A DNA stretch of 64,000 nucleotides from Methylobacteriaceae bacterium (GTDB lineage: Bacteria; Pseudomonadota; Alphaproteobacteria; Rhizobiales; Beijerinckiaceae): assembly GCA_020638135.1 (NCBI GenBank), contig JACKJE010000003.1:135367-199366 (forward strand), given 5' to 3'. Position numbers and translations under genes: made by a program. The notes beneath the pieces are model-generated. The model searched no databases and was not told where the DNA came from. It worked only from the letters and a program-made list of their open reading frames with translations. This document shows, one piece after another, positions 25,973-35,035 of the stretch. Position 1 is the first letter of the stretch. Each line of letters opens with the position of its first letter.

Positions 25973-27871
25973 TCACACCCCGTGGCTCTTCAGCGCGCCC
26001 GCGATTTCATCGAGGATCGCGGGATCGTCGATCGTCGCCGGCATCGTCCACTGATCTTTGTCGGCGATCTTCTTCATGGTCGCGCGCAGGATCTTGCCCG
26101 AGCGCGTCTTCGGCAGACGGTCGACGCAGACCGCGATCTTGAAGGCTGCGACTGGTCCGATCTTTTCGCGCACCAGGCCGACGATCTCCTTCTCGACCTG
26201 CGCGTGCGGCTTGGTCACGCCGGCCTTCAGCACCACGAAGCCGCAGGGCTGCTCGCCCTTGAGCGCGTCCTTGATGCCGATGACCGCGCATTCCGCGACA
26301 TCCGGGTGCGAGGCGAGCACCTCCTCCATGCCGCCGGTCGACAGGCGATGGCCGGCGACGTTGATGATGTCGTCGGTGCGGCCCATGATGTAGAGATAGC
26401 CGTCCGCGTCGATATAGCCGGCGTCCGCGGTCTTGTAATAGCCGGGAAACTCCTCGAGGTAGCTCTCGACCATGCGCTTGTCGTTCTGCCACAGCGTCGG
26501 CAGACAGCCGGGCGGCAGCGGCAGTTTCACGACGATCGAGCCCATCGTGCCGGCCGGCAGTTGCTTGGCGCCCTCGTCGACGATCTGCACGTCATAGCCC
26601 GGCATCGGCACGGTCGGCGAGCCGTGCTTGACCGGCAAAATGCCGAGGCCGATCGGGTTACCGACGATCGCCCATCCGGTCTCGGTCTGCCACCAATGGT
26701 CGATCACCGGCTTCTTCAGAATGTTCTCGGCCCATTGCACCGTATCGGGATCGGCGCGTTCGCCCGCCAGGAACAGCGTGCGCATGCACGACAGGTCGTA
26801 GCGCTTGAGATGCTCCGCGCCCGGGTCTTCCTTCTTGATCGCGCGCAATGCGGTCGGCGCGGTGAACAGCGCGGCGATCTTGTGCTCGGAGATCATGCGC
26901 CAGAAGGCGCCGGGATCGGGCGTTCCGACCGGCTTGCCCTCGTAGACGATGGTGGTCGCGCCATGCAGCAGCGGCGCGTAGCAGATGTAGGAATGGCCGA
27001 CGACCCAGCCGACGTCGGAGGCCGCCCAGAAAGCCTCGCCCGGCTTGATGCCGTAGAGGCCCGACATCGTCCATTTCAGCGCGACCATGTGGCCGCCATT
27101 GTCGCGCACCACGCCCTTGGGCACGCCGGTCGTTCCGGACGTGTAGAGGATGTAGAGCGGGTCGGTGGCGGCGAGCTCCACGCAATCGGCCTTCTGGCCA
27201 GCGGCTTTCGCCTTGGCCGTCGCGTCCGCCCAGTCGTGGTCGCGGCCCGCCTGCATCGCCGCCTGCGACTGCGGCCGCTGCAGCATCAGCACGGCGTCGG
27301 GCTTGGCGGCGGACAGGTCGATCGCCTGGTCGAGCAACGGCTTGTAGTGCACGACGCGGCCGGGCTCGATGCCGCAGGAGGCCGCCATGATCGCCTTGGG
27401 CTTGGCGTCGTCGATGCGCGTCGCCAGCTCCTTGGCCGCGAAGCCGCCGAACACGACCGAGTGGATCGCGCCGATGCGCGCGCAGGCGAGCATCGCGAAG
27501 ACCGCTTCCGGGATCATCGGCATGTAGACGATGACGCGATCGCCCTTGCCGACGCCGAGATTCTTCAGGACGGCCGCGAGCGTCGCGACTTCGTCGAGCG
27601 CCTCTGCGTAGGTGTAGATGCGCTGCTGTCCGGTGACCGGGGAATCGTAGACCACCGCGCGCTGGCTGGCGCGGCCGTTCTTCACATGTCGATCGAGCGC
27701 GTTGTAGCAGGTGTTGCAGGTCGCGTCCGGAAACCAGCGGCCATAGACGCCCGCATCCTTGTCGAAGATCTTTGTCGGCGGCTTGATCCAGTCGATCTCT
27801 TTCGCGACCTCGGCCCAGAAGGCTTCAGGATTGGTCTTCCACTGGCCATAGACTTGCGCGTAGCTCGACAT
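25973..27871 (-). CDS. prpE: Propionyl-CoA synthetase (acetyl-CoA synthetase-like AMP-forming ligase)
   Basis: A predicted 632-residue adenylate-forming ligase. It has the ACS N-terminal block YGQWKTNPEAFWAEVAKEIDW, the P-loop YTSGTTGVPKGV, HWWQTETGW, GYYKTADAGYIDADGYLYIMGRTDD and the acetylatable Lys in TRSGKILRATMKK. The opening YAQVYGQW and the RDNGGHMVALKWTM stretch fit PrpE better than Acs. It would turn propionate (or acetate) into its CoA ester with ATP. ATG 27871 follows GGGAGGGACC; a longer frame to 27982 is rejected. No prpBCD genes are adjacent. Confidence 0.88.
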   Translation of the reverse strand: MSSYAQVYGQWKTNPEAFWAEVAKEIDWIKPPTKIFDKDAGVYGRWFPDATCNTCYNALDRHVKNGRASQRAVVYDSPVTGQQRIYTYAEALDEVATLAAVLKNLGVGKGDRVIVYMPMIPEAVFAMLACARIGAIHSVVFGGFAAKELATRIDDAKPKAIMAASCGIEPGRVVHYKPLLDQAIDLSAAKPDAVLMLQRPQSQAAMQAGRDHDWADATAKAKAAGQKADCVELAATDPLYILYTSGTTGVPKGVVRDNGGHMVALKWTMSGLYGIKPGEAFWAASDVGWVVGHSYICYAPLLHGATTIVYEGKPVGTPDPGAFWRMISEHKIAALFTAPTALRAIKKEDPGAEHLKRYDLSCMRTLFLAGERADPDTVQWAENILKKPVIDHWWQTETGWAIVGNPIGLGILPVKHGSPTVPMPGYDVQIVDEGAKQLPAGTMGSIVVKLPLPPGCLPTLWQNDKRMVESYLEEFPGYYKTADAGYIDADGYLYIMGRTDDIINVAGHRLSTGGMEEVLASHPDVAECAVIGIKDALKGEQPCGFVVLKAGVTKPHAQVEKEIVGLVREKIGPVAAFKIAVCVDRLPKTRSGKILRATMKKIADKDQWTMPATIDDPAILDEIAGALKSHGV

Positions 27872-27981
27872 TGGTCCCTCCCGAAATTGGTTGCGGGATT
27901 CATGGCGGCGGCGGCGCGCGAATGCAATGGCGCATGCTTTAGCTCTTAGGCTAAAGACGACGGCAAGGACCGCCGCCCACA

Positions 27982-28752
27982 ATGTTAAGCCTCCCCGAAA
28001 CCCCTCTCTTCTACGCCGCCGCCGTGCCGGCGGTCATTCTCGTCGGACTGTCCAAGGGCGGCTTCGCGGGGCTCGCCACGCTCTCGCTGCCGCTGCTGGC
28101 GCTGGTCAGCCCGCCGATCCGCGCGGCCGCGATCATGCTGCCGATCCTGATCGTGCAGGACATGGTCAGCGTCTGGTTCTACCGCCACGAATTCGACCGG
28201 CGCGTCGTCGCCATCCTGCTCGGCGGCTCGCTGATCGGCATCGCCGCAGGCGCACTGTTCGCCGCGCATGTCTCGAACGCCGCCGTGCTTCTGATCGTCG
28301 GCCTGATCGCGAGCGGCTTCGTGCTCTACACCTGGCTTCGCAAGGGCGCGCGCAATAGCGAGCCGCAACCTGCGCGCGTTGCGCCGGGAATCTTCTGGGG
28401 CGCGTGCCTCGGCTTCACCAGCTTCATCGCCAACGCCGGCTCGCCGCCGTTCCAGGTCTATGTCCTGCCGCAGCGCCTCAAGCCGCAGATCTATGCGGGC
28501 GTGCAGACCATGGTCTTTGCCGCCGTCAATCTCATCAAGCTCGCCGCCTTTTTTGCGCTCGGCCAGGTGTCATTCGAGAATTTCGCCGTATCGGCGAGCC
28601 TGTTCCCGATCGCCATCGCCGCCACTTTCGCCGGCGTCTGGCTGGTGCGGCGCGTCCAGGCGGGCGTCTTCTACAAATTCGTCTACGCCATGACCTTCCT
28701 GATCGGCCTCAAGCTGATCTGGGATGGCGCCAAGGGCCTCGGCGCCTTCTGA
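27982..28752 (+). CDS. TauE/SafE (TSUP) family sulfite/organic-anion exporter
   Basis: A predicted 256-residue inner-membrane protein with about 8 hydrophobic segments. It has the two-fold TSUP repeat: GLSKGGFAGLATLSLPLLALV near the N-terminus and GFTSFIANAGSPPFQVYVLPQ in the middle. Members export sulfite, sulfoacetate or related anions. The substrate is not clear here. It is divergent from prpE with a 110-base intergenic region that must hold both promoters. ATG 27982 has only a weak ribosome-binding site. Confidence 0.88.
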   Translation: MLSLPETPLFYAAAVPAVILVGLSKGGFAGLATLSLPLLALVSPPIRAAAIMLPILIVQDMVSVWFYRHEFDRRVVAILLGGSLIGIAAGALFAAHVSNAAVLLIVGLIASGFVLYTWLRKGARNSEPQPARVAPGIFWGACLGFTSFIANAGSPPFQVYVLPQRLKPQIYAGVQTMVFAAVNLIKLAAFFALGQVSFENFAVSASLFPIAIAATFAGVWLVRRVQAGVFYKFVYAMTFLIGLKLIWDGAKGLGAF

Positions 28753-28918
28753 GCGCTGCGCGTTCTCCGACAATTGGCACATAATTCCAACGGCCAAGGT
28801 TGATATCCGCTTGAATTGGCCCCAGTTTTCGCTTTCCAGCCTCGACCATCCACCGCCCGGGCAGCGCGGTCGAGGCGATCATTCGCTTGGGCGGCGCCAG
28901 GCGCGAGAGGGGAAAGCC

Positions 28919-29356
28919 ATGAAGCACAAGGCACTCATCACCGGCGCTGTAATGGCGATCGGCCTGTCGTTCGCTTTTGAAGGCGCGCTCGCCGGTCCCG
29001 CGAGTTTCGGCGGGTCGGCGCGCGCGCCGGCAGCGCTCGCTCTGTCGGCGGATACGGCCGCCGCGCAGCTGGAAAAAACGCAGTTCAGGCGCAGAGCGGG
29101 CGCAAGGGCGCGAGTCGGCGTCGCCCCACGCGGCTTCCGCGGCGGCAGACAGCGGCGTGGCCTCAGCTCGGGCGCGGCGATCGGCCTCGGCGTCGGCGCC
29201 GCGGCGCTCGGCATTCTCGGCGCGGCGGCGGCGGCCAATGCGCATCCCGCGCCCGGCCCTGTCTACGAAGTCGATGACTGCTACTGGGTGCGCAGGCCCA
29301 TGTACGACGATTGGGGCAATTACATCGGGCGGCAAAAAGTGCGCGTCTGCGACTGA
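28919..29356 (+). CDS. Small secreted protein with C-terminal CYWVRRP/RVCD module (paralogue 1)
   Basis: A predicted 145-residue precursor with a signal peptide (about 1-25, FEGALAGPA), an Arg/Gly/Ala-rich middle (RRAGARARVG, GFRGGRQRRG), a Gly/Ala hydrophobic helix (about 95-115) and a C-terminal module CYWVRRPMYDDWGNYIG...RVCD with two Cys, probably a disulfide. The downstream gene carries nearly the same module. I do not recognise a function; it may be an envelope or cell-surface protein. ATG 28919 follows GAGAGGGGAAA. Confidence 0.7.
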   Translation: MKHKALITGAVMAIGLSFAFEGALAGPASFGGSARAPAALALSADTAAAQLEKTQFRRRAGARARVGVAPRGFRGGRQRRGLSSGAAIGLGVGAAALGILGAAAAANAHPAPGPVYEVDDCYWVRRPMYDDWGNYIGRQKVRVCD

Positions 29357-29378
29357 CCATTGGAACGGAATTCGACAT

Positions 29379-29415
29379 AGCGCCGGCGGCCCCTCGGTTC
29401 GCCGGCGCTTTGTTT
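29379..29415 (+). terminator. Rho-independent terminator after paralogue 1
   Basis: AGCGCCGGC (29379-29387) pairs perfectly with GCCGGCGCT (29401-29409), followed by TTGTTT. It lies 22 bases past the stop codon. Confidence 0.75.
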
Positions 29416-29572
29416 GCGCGCGGCGCGGCGCGGCTCCAACGGCTTAAAACTGCGACAGTTTTTCGCAGCCTGACGCTCGAATGTTTTGTCTGGACCGCAT
29501 TGCGGAGCGCCGGTTCGGTCATACGTTCGCGTTGGCGCAGCGTATCGCGCCAATGGAGAGTAGGGGGCAGAA

Positions 29573-30076
29573 ATGAGAAAGACATCCTGGATTTTGGGCG
29601 CGACGTTGCTTGCAGCCGCATCGCTGATGGCGACGAGCGCTGCAACGTCTGCGCCGCTCAGCGCGGCGGGTAAGGCCGTGTCGGGCGAAGCGCTCGCATC
29701 GGGCGACGGCTCTGATTTCATCGTCAAGACGCAGGGCCGTCGCATCGGCGGCGGGCGCGCCGTGACGGGAGGCCGCGTCGGCGGCGGCAGGGTCGTCGGC
29801 GGCGGCGGCCGCATCGGCGGCGGTCGCGTTGTTGGCGGCGGACGTGCGTTCCGCGGTGGCGGCGGCTGGGGCCGTCGTGGCATCGACCCCGGAGCGGCGG
29901 CGGCGGTCGGCATCATCGGCGGCGTGATCGGCGCGATGGGCGCCGCTGCCGCAGCGGACGCTGGCCCCGTGTACGGCCCCGCGCCGGTTTACGGGGGCTG
30001 CTACTGGGTCCGCCGGCCCGTCTACGACGACTGGGGCAATTATATCGGCCGGCAGAAGATGCGTGTCTGCGACTGA
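29573..30076 (+). CDS. Small secreted Gly/Arg-rich protein with C-terminal CYWVRRP/RVCD module (paralogue 2)
   Basis: A predicted 167-residue precursor with a signal peptide (about 1-27). The middle (about 56-105) is built from Gly-Gly-Gly-Arg repeats such as IGGGRVVGGGR. It then has a Gly/Ala hydrophobic helix (about 108-130) and the C-terminal module CYWVRRPVYDDWGNYIG...RVCD, almost identical to paralogue 1. The low-complexity region differs strongly between the two, so the C-terminal module is the conserved functional part. ATG 29573 is preceded by GTAGGGGGC. No function is recognised. Confidence 0.72.
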   Translation: MRKTSWILGATLLAAASLMATSAATSAPLSAAGKAVSGEALASGDGSDFIVKTQGRRIGGGRAVTGGRVGGGRVVGGGGRIGGGRVVGGGRAFRGGGGWGRRGIDPGAAAAVGIIGGVIGAMGAAAAADAGPVYGPAPVYGGCYWVRRPVYDDWGNYIGRQKMRVCD

Positions 30077-30105
30077 CCGCGTCCGAATAGACTGAACTCA
30101 AAGAA

Positions 30106-30137
30106 GACCGGCGGTCCAAGACGCCGCCGGTCGTCTG
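30106..30137 (+). terminator. Hairpin after paralogue 2
   Basis: GACCGGCG (30106-30113) pairs with CGCCGGTC (30125-30132), followed by GTCTG. The T-run is poor, so terminator function is tentative. Confidence 0.5.
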
Positions 30138-30159
30138 TTCGCAATCCACGGCTCGATGT

Positions 30160-30513
30160 TCAGGAGGCGTCGTGGCCTCCGCGCATTTTGAGCCGACGGC
30201 GTTCGATCAGCCGGTTGGCGCGGAAATTCTTGGAAAATCCCTCGATCGTAATATCGAGCGGCACGCCCTTGGATACGATGAACTTATCACCACCCTCCCC
30301 GCATGTCGCCAGAATACAGTTGGATGTCGAGCCGCTCTTGCAGAGAGACATATTGGTTTTCATGTGTTTTCCGTAATCCGAAAATTTATACCATAGAACA
30401 TAAGCGTCAGTAGATCTGTATTCATAGCCGCAATGGGGGCTGTGCGCCGCCGCGAGCGATGCGGTGAGGCAAAGCATCGCAATGCTGAACGAGGCGGCAA
30501 GGATTGATCTCAA
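30160..30513 (-). CDS. Hypothetical secreted protein
   Basis: A predicted 117-residue precursor with a signal peptide (about 1-23, LTASLAAAHS). The mature part has six Cys (at about 28, 58, 66, 71 and nearby positions) and a basic C-terminus (RLIERRRLKMRGG). I recognise no family. It is convergent with the Gly-rich paralogue 2. Its sequence is somewhat less GC-rich than the flanks and lies at the edge of an AT-rich stretch, which could indicate recent acquisition. Confidence 0.62.
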   Translation of the reverse strand: MRSILAASFSIAMLCLTASLAAAHSPHCGYEYRSTDAYVLWYKFSDYGKHMKTNMSLCKSGSTSNCILATCGEGGDKFIVSKGVPLDITIEGFSKNFRANRLIERRRLKMRGGHDAS

Positions 30514-30843
30514 GGAAAAACCTCCACGAAATCTCGGCGCCGGCGCCAGGTCAAAATGATCGCGGACATTCGATCAGGCGCATCGCGGAACATACAGATT
30601 CCGAACCCTGGCGACACGCGTGCCGGGCAATCAAACAAGCGTAGTTCAATTTCGCACGATGTCAATATTATTGACACGTACCTGACGACAGAACGCATAA
30701 TGCGAAGCTTATGCTCGGAATGGCCGAAGCATACTGCCGAGATATAGCCTCGCAGGCGACAGCCGTTTCATTTGACAATCTCAATACGTTATTTTTACAT
30801 GCTAAAATATCAAACCAACAAGAAATAAAACAGGAAGAAGAAA
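30514..30843. other. AT-rich intergenic stretch
   Basis: This region is clearly more AT-rich than the rest of the window, above all 30655-30860. It has no supportable gene; short frames on both strands (for example 30711-30974) lack signal, family or ribosome-binding support. It must contain promoters for the divergent small genes on either side. Low-GC DNA here is a possible trace of horizontal transfer. Confidence 0.6.
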
Positions 30844-31185
30844 ATGACAAATATTTTATCCGCAATTTATTTCGGCCAGAGGCGGTCGTCGGATCATTTA
30901 TTTTACGCGAGTATTGTTTTCATAGCATTGTCATTTGCGTTGCTCTCGCAATGCGGGGCCGCCTCGGCTTCTGAAAAAATTCCGAGTTGCGCGCGTTTGG
31001 TGCACGATTGGGTCGCCCACAGCAAGAAGGCCAAGCGGCTCGGTTGCTGGGATACCGGACCTCTGCCCAACCCACGGGTCCTGAATCAATGGTGCCGGAC
31101 GAAACCACGCACGGAATTTTTCGGGCTGTATATCATGGCGAGGATGACGATGAGGCAGAGTTGCGGCCCGGCGATCCTGCGCTGA
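30844..31185 (+). CDS. Hypothetical small secreted or membrane-anchored protein
   Basis: A predicted 113-residue product with an N-terminal hydrophobic segment (about 20-42, YASIVFIALSFALLSQCGAASAS) that could be a signal peptide. It is followed by a Cys-containing region (CARLVHDWVAHSKKAKRLGC, QWCRTK). ATG 30844 is preceded by AGGAAGAAGAA. Its first half is unusually AT-rich. No family is recognised. The gene is plausible but has no other support. Confidence 0.45.
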   Translation: MTNILSAIYFGQRRSSDHLFYASIVFIALSFALLSQCGAASASEKIPSCARLVHDWVAHSKKAKRLGCWDTGPLPNPRVLNQWCRTKPRTEFFGLYIMARMTMRQSCGPAILR

Positions 31186-31353
31186 GCCGTCGGACGCCAA
31201 TACCGATCGACGCGGATCGGCGACCGGACGCCACATCCGCAATTGTCAGACGCGGCGCATGCTTCACCGCAGGGCGGCCGTTCCGAGCGACAGCGCAGCG
31301 CCAGATGACCGGCGGGGCATTGCCCCGCCAGTTCCGCATTCAGACGAGCAAGT

Positions 31354-32568
31354 TCACTTCTTGATGAGCGGGCACGCGCTCTCCGACAGCGGGCGCGCGG
31401 CGTCTTCCGGCGCAATGTCGGCGACCTTCTTGAACATGTCCCATTCGCTCTTCGATTCCGAAGGCTTCTTCACCTCGTAGAGATAGGCCTTGACCATGCG
31501 GCGGCCGTCGGCGCGGAACGGCGCCTTGCCGAACAATTTGTCCTCGGCCGGGATCTCCTTCATCTTCGCCACGATCTTGAGGCCATCATGCGGATTGCCG
31601 CCCATGGCTTCCAGCACCTTCAGATAGTGCAGCGTGCCGGCATAGACGCCAGCCTGTCCCATCGACGGCATCTGTCCCTTGTTGGCCATCGCCGAGAAGC
31701 GCTTCGCGAAGGCGCGCGTGTCGTCGTTGGCGTCCCAGTAGAAGGAATTGGTGAAGGTCAGGCCCTGCGCAGTCTTCAGGCCAAGCGCATGGATGTCATT
31801 GATGAACATGAGCAGGCCCGCCAGTTTCTGACCGCCCGCCACGATGCCGAATTCGGCGGACTGCTTGATCGCGTTGGTCGTGTCGCCGCCGGCGTTGGCG
31901 AGACCGATGACCTTGGCCTTCGAGCTCTGCGCCTGCAGCAAGAAGGAGGAGAAGTCGGCCGTGTTGAGCGGATGGCGGACGGCGCCAACGACTGTGCCGC
32001 CGCTGGCCTTGACGACCTCGGCCGTGTCGCGTTCGAGCGCATGGCCGAAAGCATAGTCCGACGTCAGGAAGAACCAGGTGCTTCCGCCGGCCTTGGTCAT
32101 GGCCTGACCGGTGCCGTGCGCAAGCATGTAGGTGTCGTAGGTCGCCGACAGAGTATTCGGCGAGCAGGCCTTGCCGGTCAGGTCCGCGGACGCCGCGCCG
32201 GAATTGACGAGAACGATGTTCTTTTCCTTGACGACATTCGACACGGCGAGCGCGACGCCGGAGTTCGGCGTATCGGTGATCATGTCGACCTTGTCGACAT
32301 CGATCCACTGGCGCGCGATATTGACGCCGATGTCGGGCTTGTTCTGATGATCGGCGGCGACGACATCGATCTTCCAGCCCTTCTTTGTCAGGCCGGAATC
32401 CTCGATGGCAAGCTTGACCGCGGCAACCGAGTTCGGTCCGCCGATATCGGCATAGAGGCTCGTCTGGTCGTTGAGCACGCCGATCTTGACGTTCTTGTCC
32501 TGCGCCAGCGCCGGCGCCGCTGCGAGCATCGCGCCGAACGCGACGGCAACCATCATTTTGTTTTTCAT
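31354..32568 (-). CDS. ABC transporter substrate-binding protein (Leu/Ile/Val-type, PBP1 fold)
   Basis: A predicted 404-residue periplasmic binding protein. A signal peptide (about 1-22, MLAAAPALAQ) precedes a Leu/Ile/Val-binding-like domain: VKIGVLNDQTSLYADIGGPNS, IDVVAADHQNKPDIG, DMITDTPNSGVALAV and FFLTSDYAFGHALERD. Members bind branched amino acids, amides, urea or short aromatic acids. No permease or ATPase genes are nearby, so the transporter must be completed elsewhere, or this is an orphan. ATG 32568 follows TCGGAGGAAACG. It is divergent from an acyl-CoA ligase, which hints at an organic-acid ligand. Confidence 0.9.
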   Translation of the reverse strand: MKNKMMVAVAFGAMLAAAPALAQDKNVKIGVLNDQTSLYADIGGPNSVAAVKLAIEDSGLTKKGWKIDVVAADHQNKPDIGVNIARQWIDVDKVDMITDTPNSGVALAVSNVVKEKNIVLVNSGAASADLTGKACSPNTLSATYDTYMLAHGTGQAMTKAGGSTWFFLTSDYAFGHALERDTAEVVKASGGTVVGAVRHPLNTADFSSFLLQAQSSKAKVIGLANAGGDTTNAIKQSAEFGIVAGGQKLAGLLMFINDIHALGLKTAQGLTFTNSFYWDANDDTRAFAKRFSAMANKGQMPSMGQAGVYAGTLHYLKVLEAMGGNPHDGLKIVAKMKEIPAEDKLFGKAPFRADGRRMVKAYLYEVKKPSESKSEWDMFKKVADIAPEDAARPLSESACPLIKK

Positions 32569-32740
32569 CGTTTCCTCCGAAGGGTTTTTCCGGACCGGGA
32601 AGATGCACAATCGCCGCCCCAAAGGCAAACGGTTCGGTCCTCAACCAGCGGCGCGCGGCGCCCCAATTTTCGACAGTCGGATTTCGCGCTATGGAGGGGC
32701 TGCAGATAAGGCGCGACAAATGCGTACAGAGGGAGCGGAG

Positions 32741-34369
32741 ATGAACAGGACGGCTTACGACATCGATCTCGACCGCAACGCGGCCAATCACCAGCCTCTC
32801 ACCCCGCTGCAATTCCTCGAGCGCTCCGCCGCCGTCTTCCCCGATCACACGGCCGTCGTGCACGGCGCGCTTCGGCGGCCCTATCGCGACCTCTACGCCC
32901 GCGCCCGCCGCCTCGCCAGCGCGCTGGAAAAGCGCGGGATCGGCCGCGGCGATACGGTTTCGGTCATGATGGCCAACACGCCGGCCATGGTCGAAGCCCA
33001 TTACGGCGTGCCCATGTGCAAGGGCGTGCTCAATGCGCTCAACACGCGCCTCGACGCCGCCATCATCGCCTTCACGCTCGACCATGCCGAAACCAAGGTG
33101 CTGATCGTCGACCGTGAATTCTCGAAGGTGATGAGCGAGGCGCTGAAACTCGCCAAGGCCAGGCCTTTCATCATCGATTACGACGACCCCGAATATGACG
33201 GGCCCGGCGAACGCATCGGCTCGATCGAATACGAGGAATTTCTGGCCGGCGGCGACCCAGCCTATGCCTGGCAAATGCCCGACGACGAATGGGACGCGAT
33301 CTCGCTCAACTATACCTCCGGCACGACCGGCGATCCCAAGGGCGTCGTCTATCACCATCGCGGCGCCTATCTGCTCGCCGTCGGCAACGTGCTCTCGGCC
33401 AATCTCGGCAAGCATCCCGTCTATCTCTGGACGCTGCCGATGTTCCATTGCAACGGCTGGTGCTTCCCCTGGTCGCTGAGCGCGGTCGCGGGAACCCACG
33501 TCTGCCTGCGCGCCGTGCGCGCTTCCGCCATGTACGAACTCATGTCGGCGCATGGCGTCACTCACATGTGCGGCGCGCCGATCGTCATGTCGACCATGCT
33601 GGCGGCCACCGCGGCGGAGAAGAAGCCGCTGTCGAACACGGTGGAGTTCATCACCGCGGGCGCGCCGCCGCCGGCCGCCGTGCTCGGCCAGATGAAGGCC
33701 GCGGGCTTCGCCGTCACCCATGTCTACGGCCTCACCGAAGTCTACGGCCCCGCCGTCGTCAACGAATGGAACGGCAAGTGGGACGCCCTGCCCGATGACG
33801 AGCAGGCCGCGCTCAAGGCGCGCCAGGGCGTGCGCTATCTCGCGCTCGAGGACCTCGACGTGCTCGACCCCGAGACCATGCAGCCTGTGCCCGCCGACGG
33901 CGCCACGCTCGGCGAGGTCATGTTCCGCGGCAATGTCGTGATGAAGGGCTATCTCAAGAACAAGAAATCGACCGACGCGGCCTTTGCCGGCGGCTGGTTC
34001 CATTCCGGCGACCTCGGCGTGAAATACGACGATGGCTACATCCAGTTGAAGGACCGCTCCAAGGACATCATCATTTCCGGCGGCGAGAATATCTCGTCGA
34101 TCGAGGTCGAGGACGCCTTGTTCAAGCATCCGGCGGTCGCTCAGGCTGCGGTGGTGGCCAAGCCCGACGACAAATGGGGTGAGACGCCCTGCGCCTTCGT
34201 GGAGTTGAAGCCCGGCGCCAGCGCCACCGAGGCCGAGCTGATCGAATGGTGCCGCGGCCTGCTCGCGCGCTTCAAGTGCCCGAAGAACGTCGTCTTTGTC
34301 GAATTGCCGAAGACATCGACCGGGAAGATCCAGAAATTCGTGTTGCGCGAGCGCGCCAAGGCGGTGTGA
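32741..34369 (+). CDS. Acyl-CoA synthetase (AMP-binding, DmdB/medium-chain type)
   Basis: A predicted 542-residue adenylate-forming ligase. Motifs in order are the ATP/Mg loop YTSGTTGDPKGV, the P-loop-adjacent LPMFHCNGWCFPW, GAPPP, VYGLTEVYGP, GWFHSGDLG, and the C-terminal Lys in TSTGKIQKF. The N-terminal VLNALNTRLDAA and FHCNGW motifs match the acyl-CoA / 3-methylthiopropionyl-CoA ligase group. It activates a carboxylic acid to its CoA thioester. ATG 32741 follows GGGAGCGGAG. The neighbouring orphan binding protein and a second ligase suggest an acyl-CoA gene cluster. Substrate is not resolved. Confidence 0.9.
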   Translation: MNRTAYDIDLDRNAANHQPLTPLQFLERSAAVFPDHTAVVHGALRRPYRDLYARARRLASALEKRGIGRGDTVSVMMANTPAMVEAHYGVPMCKGVLNALNTRLDAAIIAFTLDHAETKVLIVDREFSKVMSEALKLAKARPFIIDYDDPEYDGPGERIGSIEYEEFLAGGDPAYAWQMPDDEWDAISLNYTSGTTGDPKGVVYHHRGAYLLAVGNVLSANLGKHPVYLWTLPMFHCNGWCFPWSLSAVAGTHVCLRAVRASAMYELMSAHGVTHMCGAPIVMSTMLAATAAEKKPLSNTVEFITAGAPPPAAVLGQMKAAGFAVTHVYGLTEVYGPAVVNEWNGKWDALPDDEQAALKARQGVRYLALEDLDVLDPETMQPVPADGATLGEVMFRGNVVMKGYLKNKKSTDAAFAGGWFHSGDLGVKYDDGYIQLKDRSKDIIISGGENISSIEVEDALFKHPAVAQAAVVAKPDDKWGETPCAFVELKPGASATEAELIEWCRGLLARFKCPKNVVFVELPKTSTGKIQKFVLRERAKAV

Positions 34370-34375
34370 GAAAGG

Positions 34376-34924
34376 CTACGGCGCGCTCGCCAGCCGCGCG
34401 ATCAGTTCGGCGCCGCTGCGCGCCTCGAATTTGCGCATCAGATTGGCCCGGTGAGTTTCCACCGTACGCGGCGACAGTGCGAGTTGGCGCGCTATTTCCT
34501 TGCTGGTGCGGCCTGCCGTCAGCAGCATGGCGATCTCGCGCTCCCGCGCGGTCATGTCGACCAGCGGGCGACGCTCCGCGAGATCGGCGAAACTCCAGAC
34601 CGACAGGGCGAAAGGATCGTCGGGCGTCAACGACTGGCCGCGCACGCGACACCAGAACAAGTCGCCCGTCCTGCGCCGCATGATGCGCTCGTCGTCGTAA
34701 CGGCCGGTCCGACGCATCTTCGCCAGGCCGATCGCGCCGATGCGCTGGAATTCCTTACTCGTCGGATAGAGCTTGACGAGGGACGCGCCTTCGAGCGCCT
34801 CGCGTCGGTAGCCGAATATCTCGCAGAAGCGCGCATTGCAGCGCTCGATCTTCCTGTGCCTCGCAACGACCAGACCGACCGGCGCGTGGTCGAAGCCGAA
34901 TTCGGCCAGCGATGAGGGCTCCAC
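34376..34924 (-). CDS. PAS-LuxR transcriptional regulator
   Basis: A predicted 182-residue regulator with an N-terminal PAS domain (about 5-110: GFDHAPVGLVVARHRKIERC, FCEIFGYRREALEG, FWCRVRGQSLTPDD) and a C-terminal LuxR/GerE helix-turn-helix (about 120-178: LTAGRTSKEIARQLALSPRTVETHR). GTG 34924 is chosen because GGAGTGGAAC lies just before it; much longer frames upstream overlap the divergent ligase and are not genes. It sits between two acyl-CoA ligase genes and may regulate them. The signal sensed by PAS is unknown. Confidence 0.85.
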   Translation of the reverse strand: MEPSSLAEFGFDHAPVGLVVARHRKIERCNARFCEIFGYRREALEGASLVKLYPTSKEFQRIGAIGLAKMRRTGRYDDERIMRRRTGDLFWCRVRGQSLTPDDPFALSVWSFADLAERRPLVDMTAREREIAMLLTAGRTSKEIARQLALSPRTVETHRANLMRKFEARSGAELIARLASAP

Positions 34925-35035
34925 GTTCCACTCCGTGATTCTACGGATTGCGCCAGTCTCCGCCGACGATAGGCTTCCCGCCGAAATACACAAAAGGCCG
35001 GCGGCCCGCACCGGCCGGCTCTGGGCGAGGACAAG

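Noticed and set aside
30711..30974. 87-residue rightward open frame in the AT-rich region
   Set aside because: It has no ribosome-binding site and overlaps a better-supported frame at 30844 that has AGGAAG upstream and a signal-like segment.
31796..34129. 777-residue leftward frame spanning the binding protein start and the acyl-CoA ligase
   Set aside because: It crosses the divergent promoter region and is antisense to a ligase with full motifs. No domain is visible.
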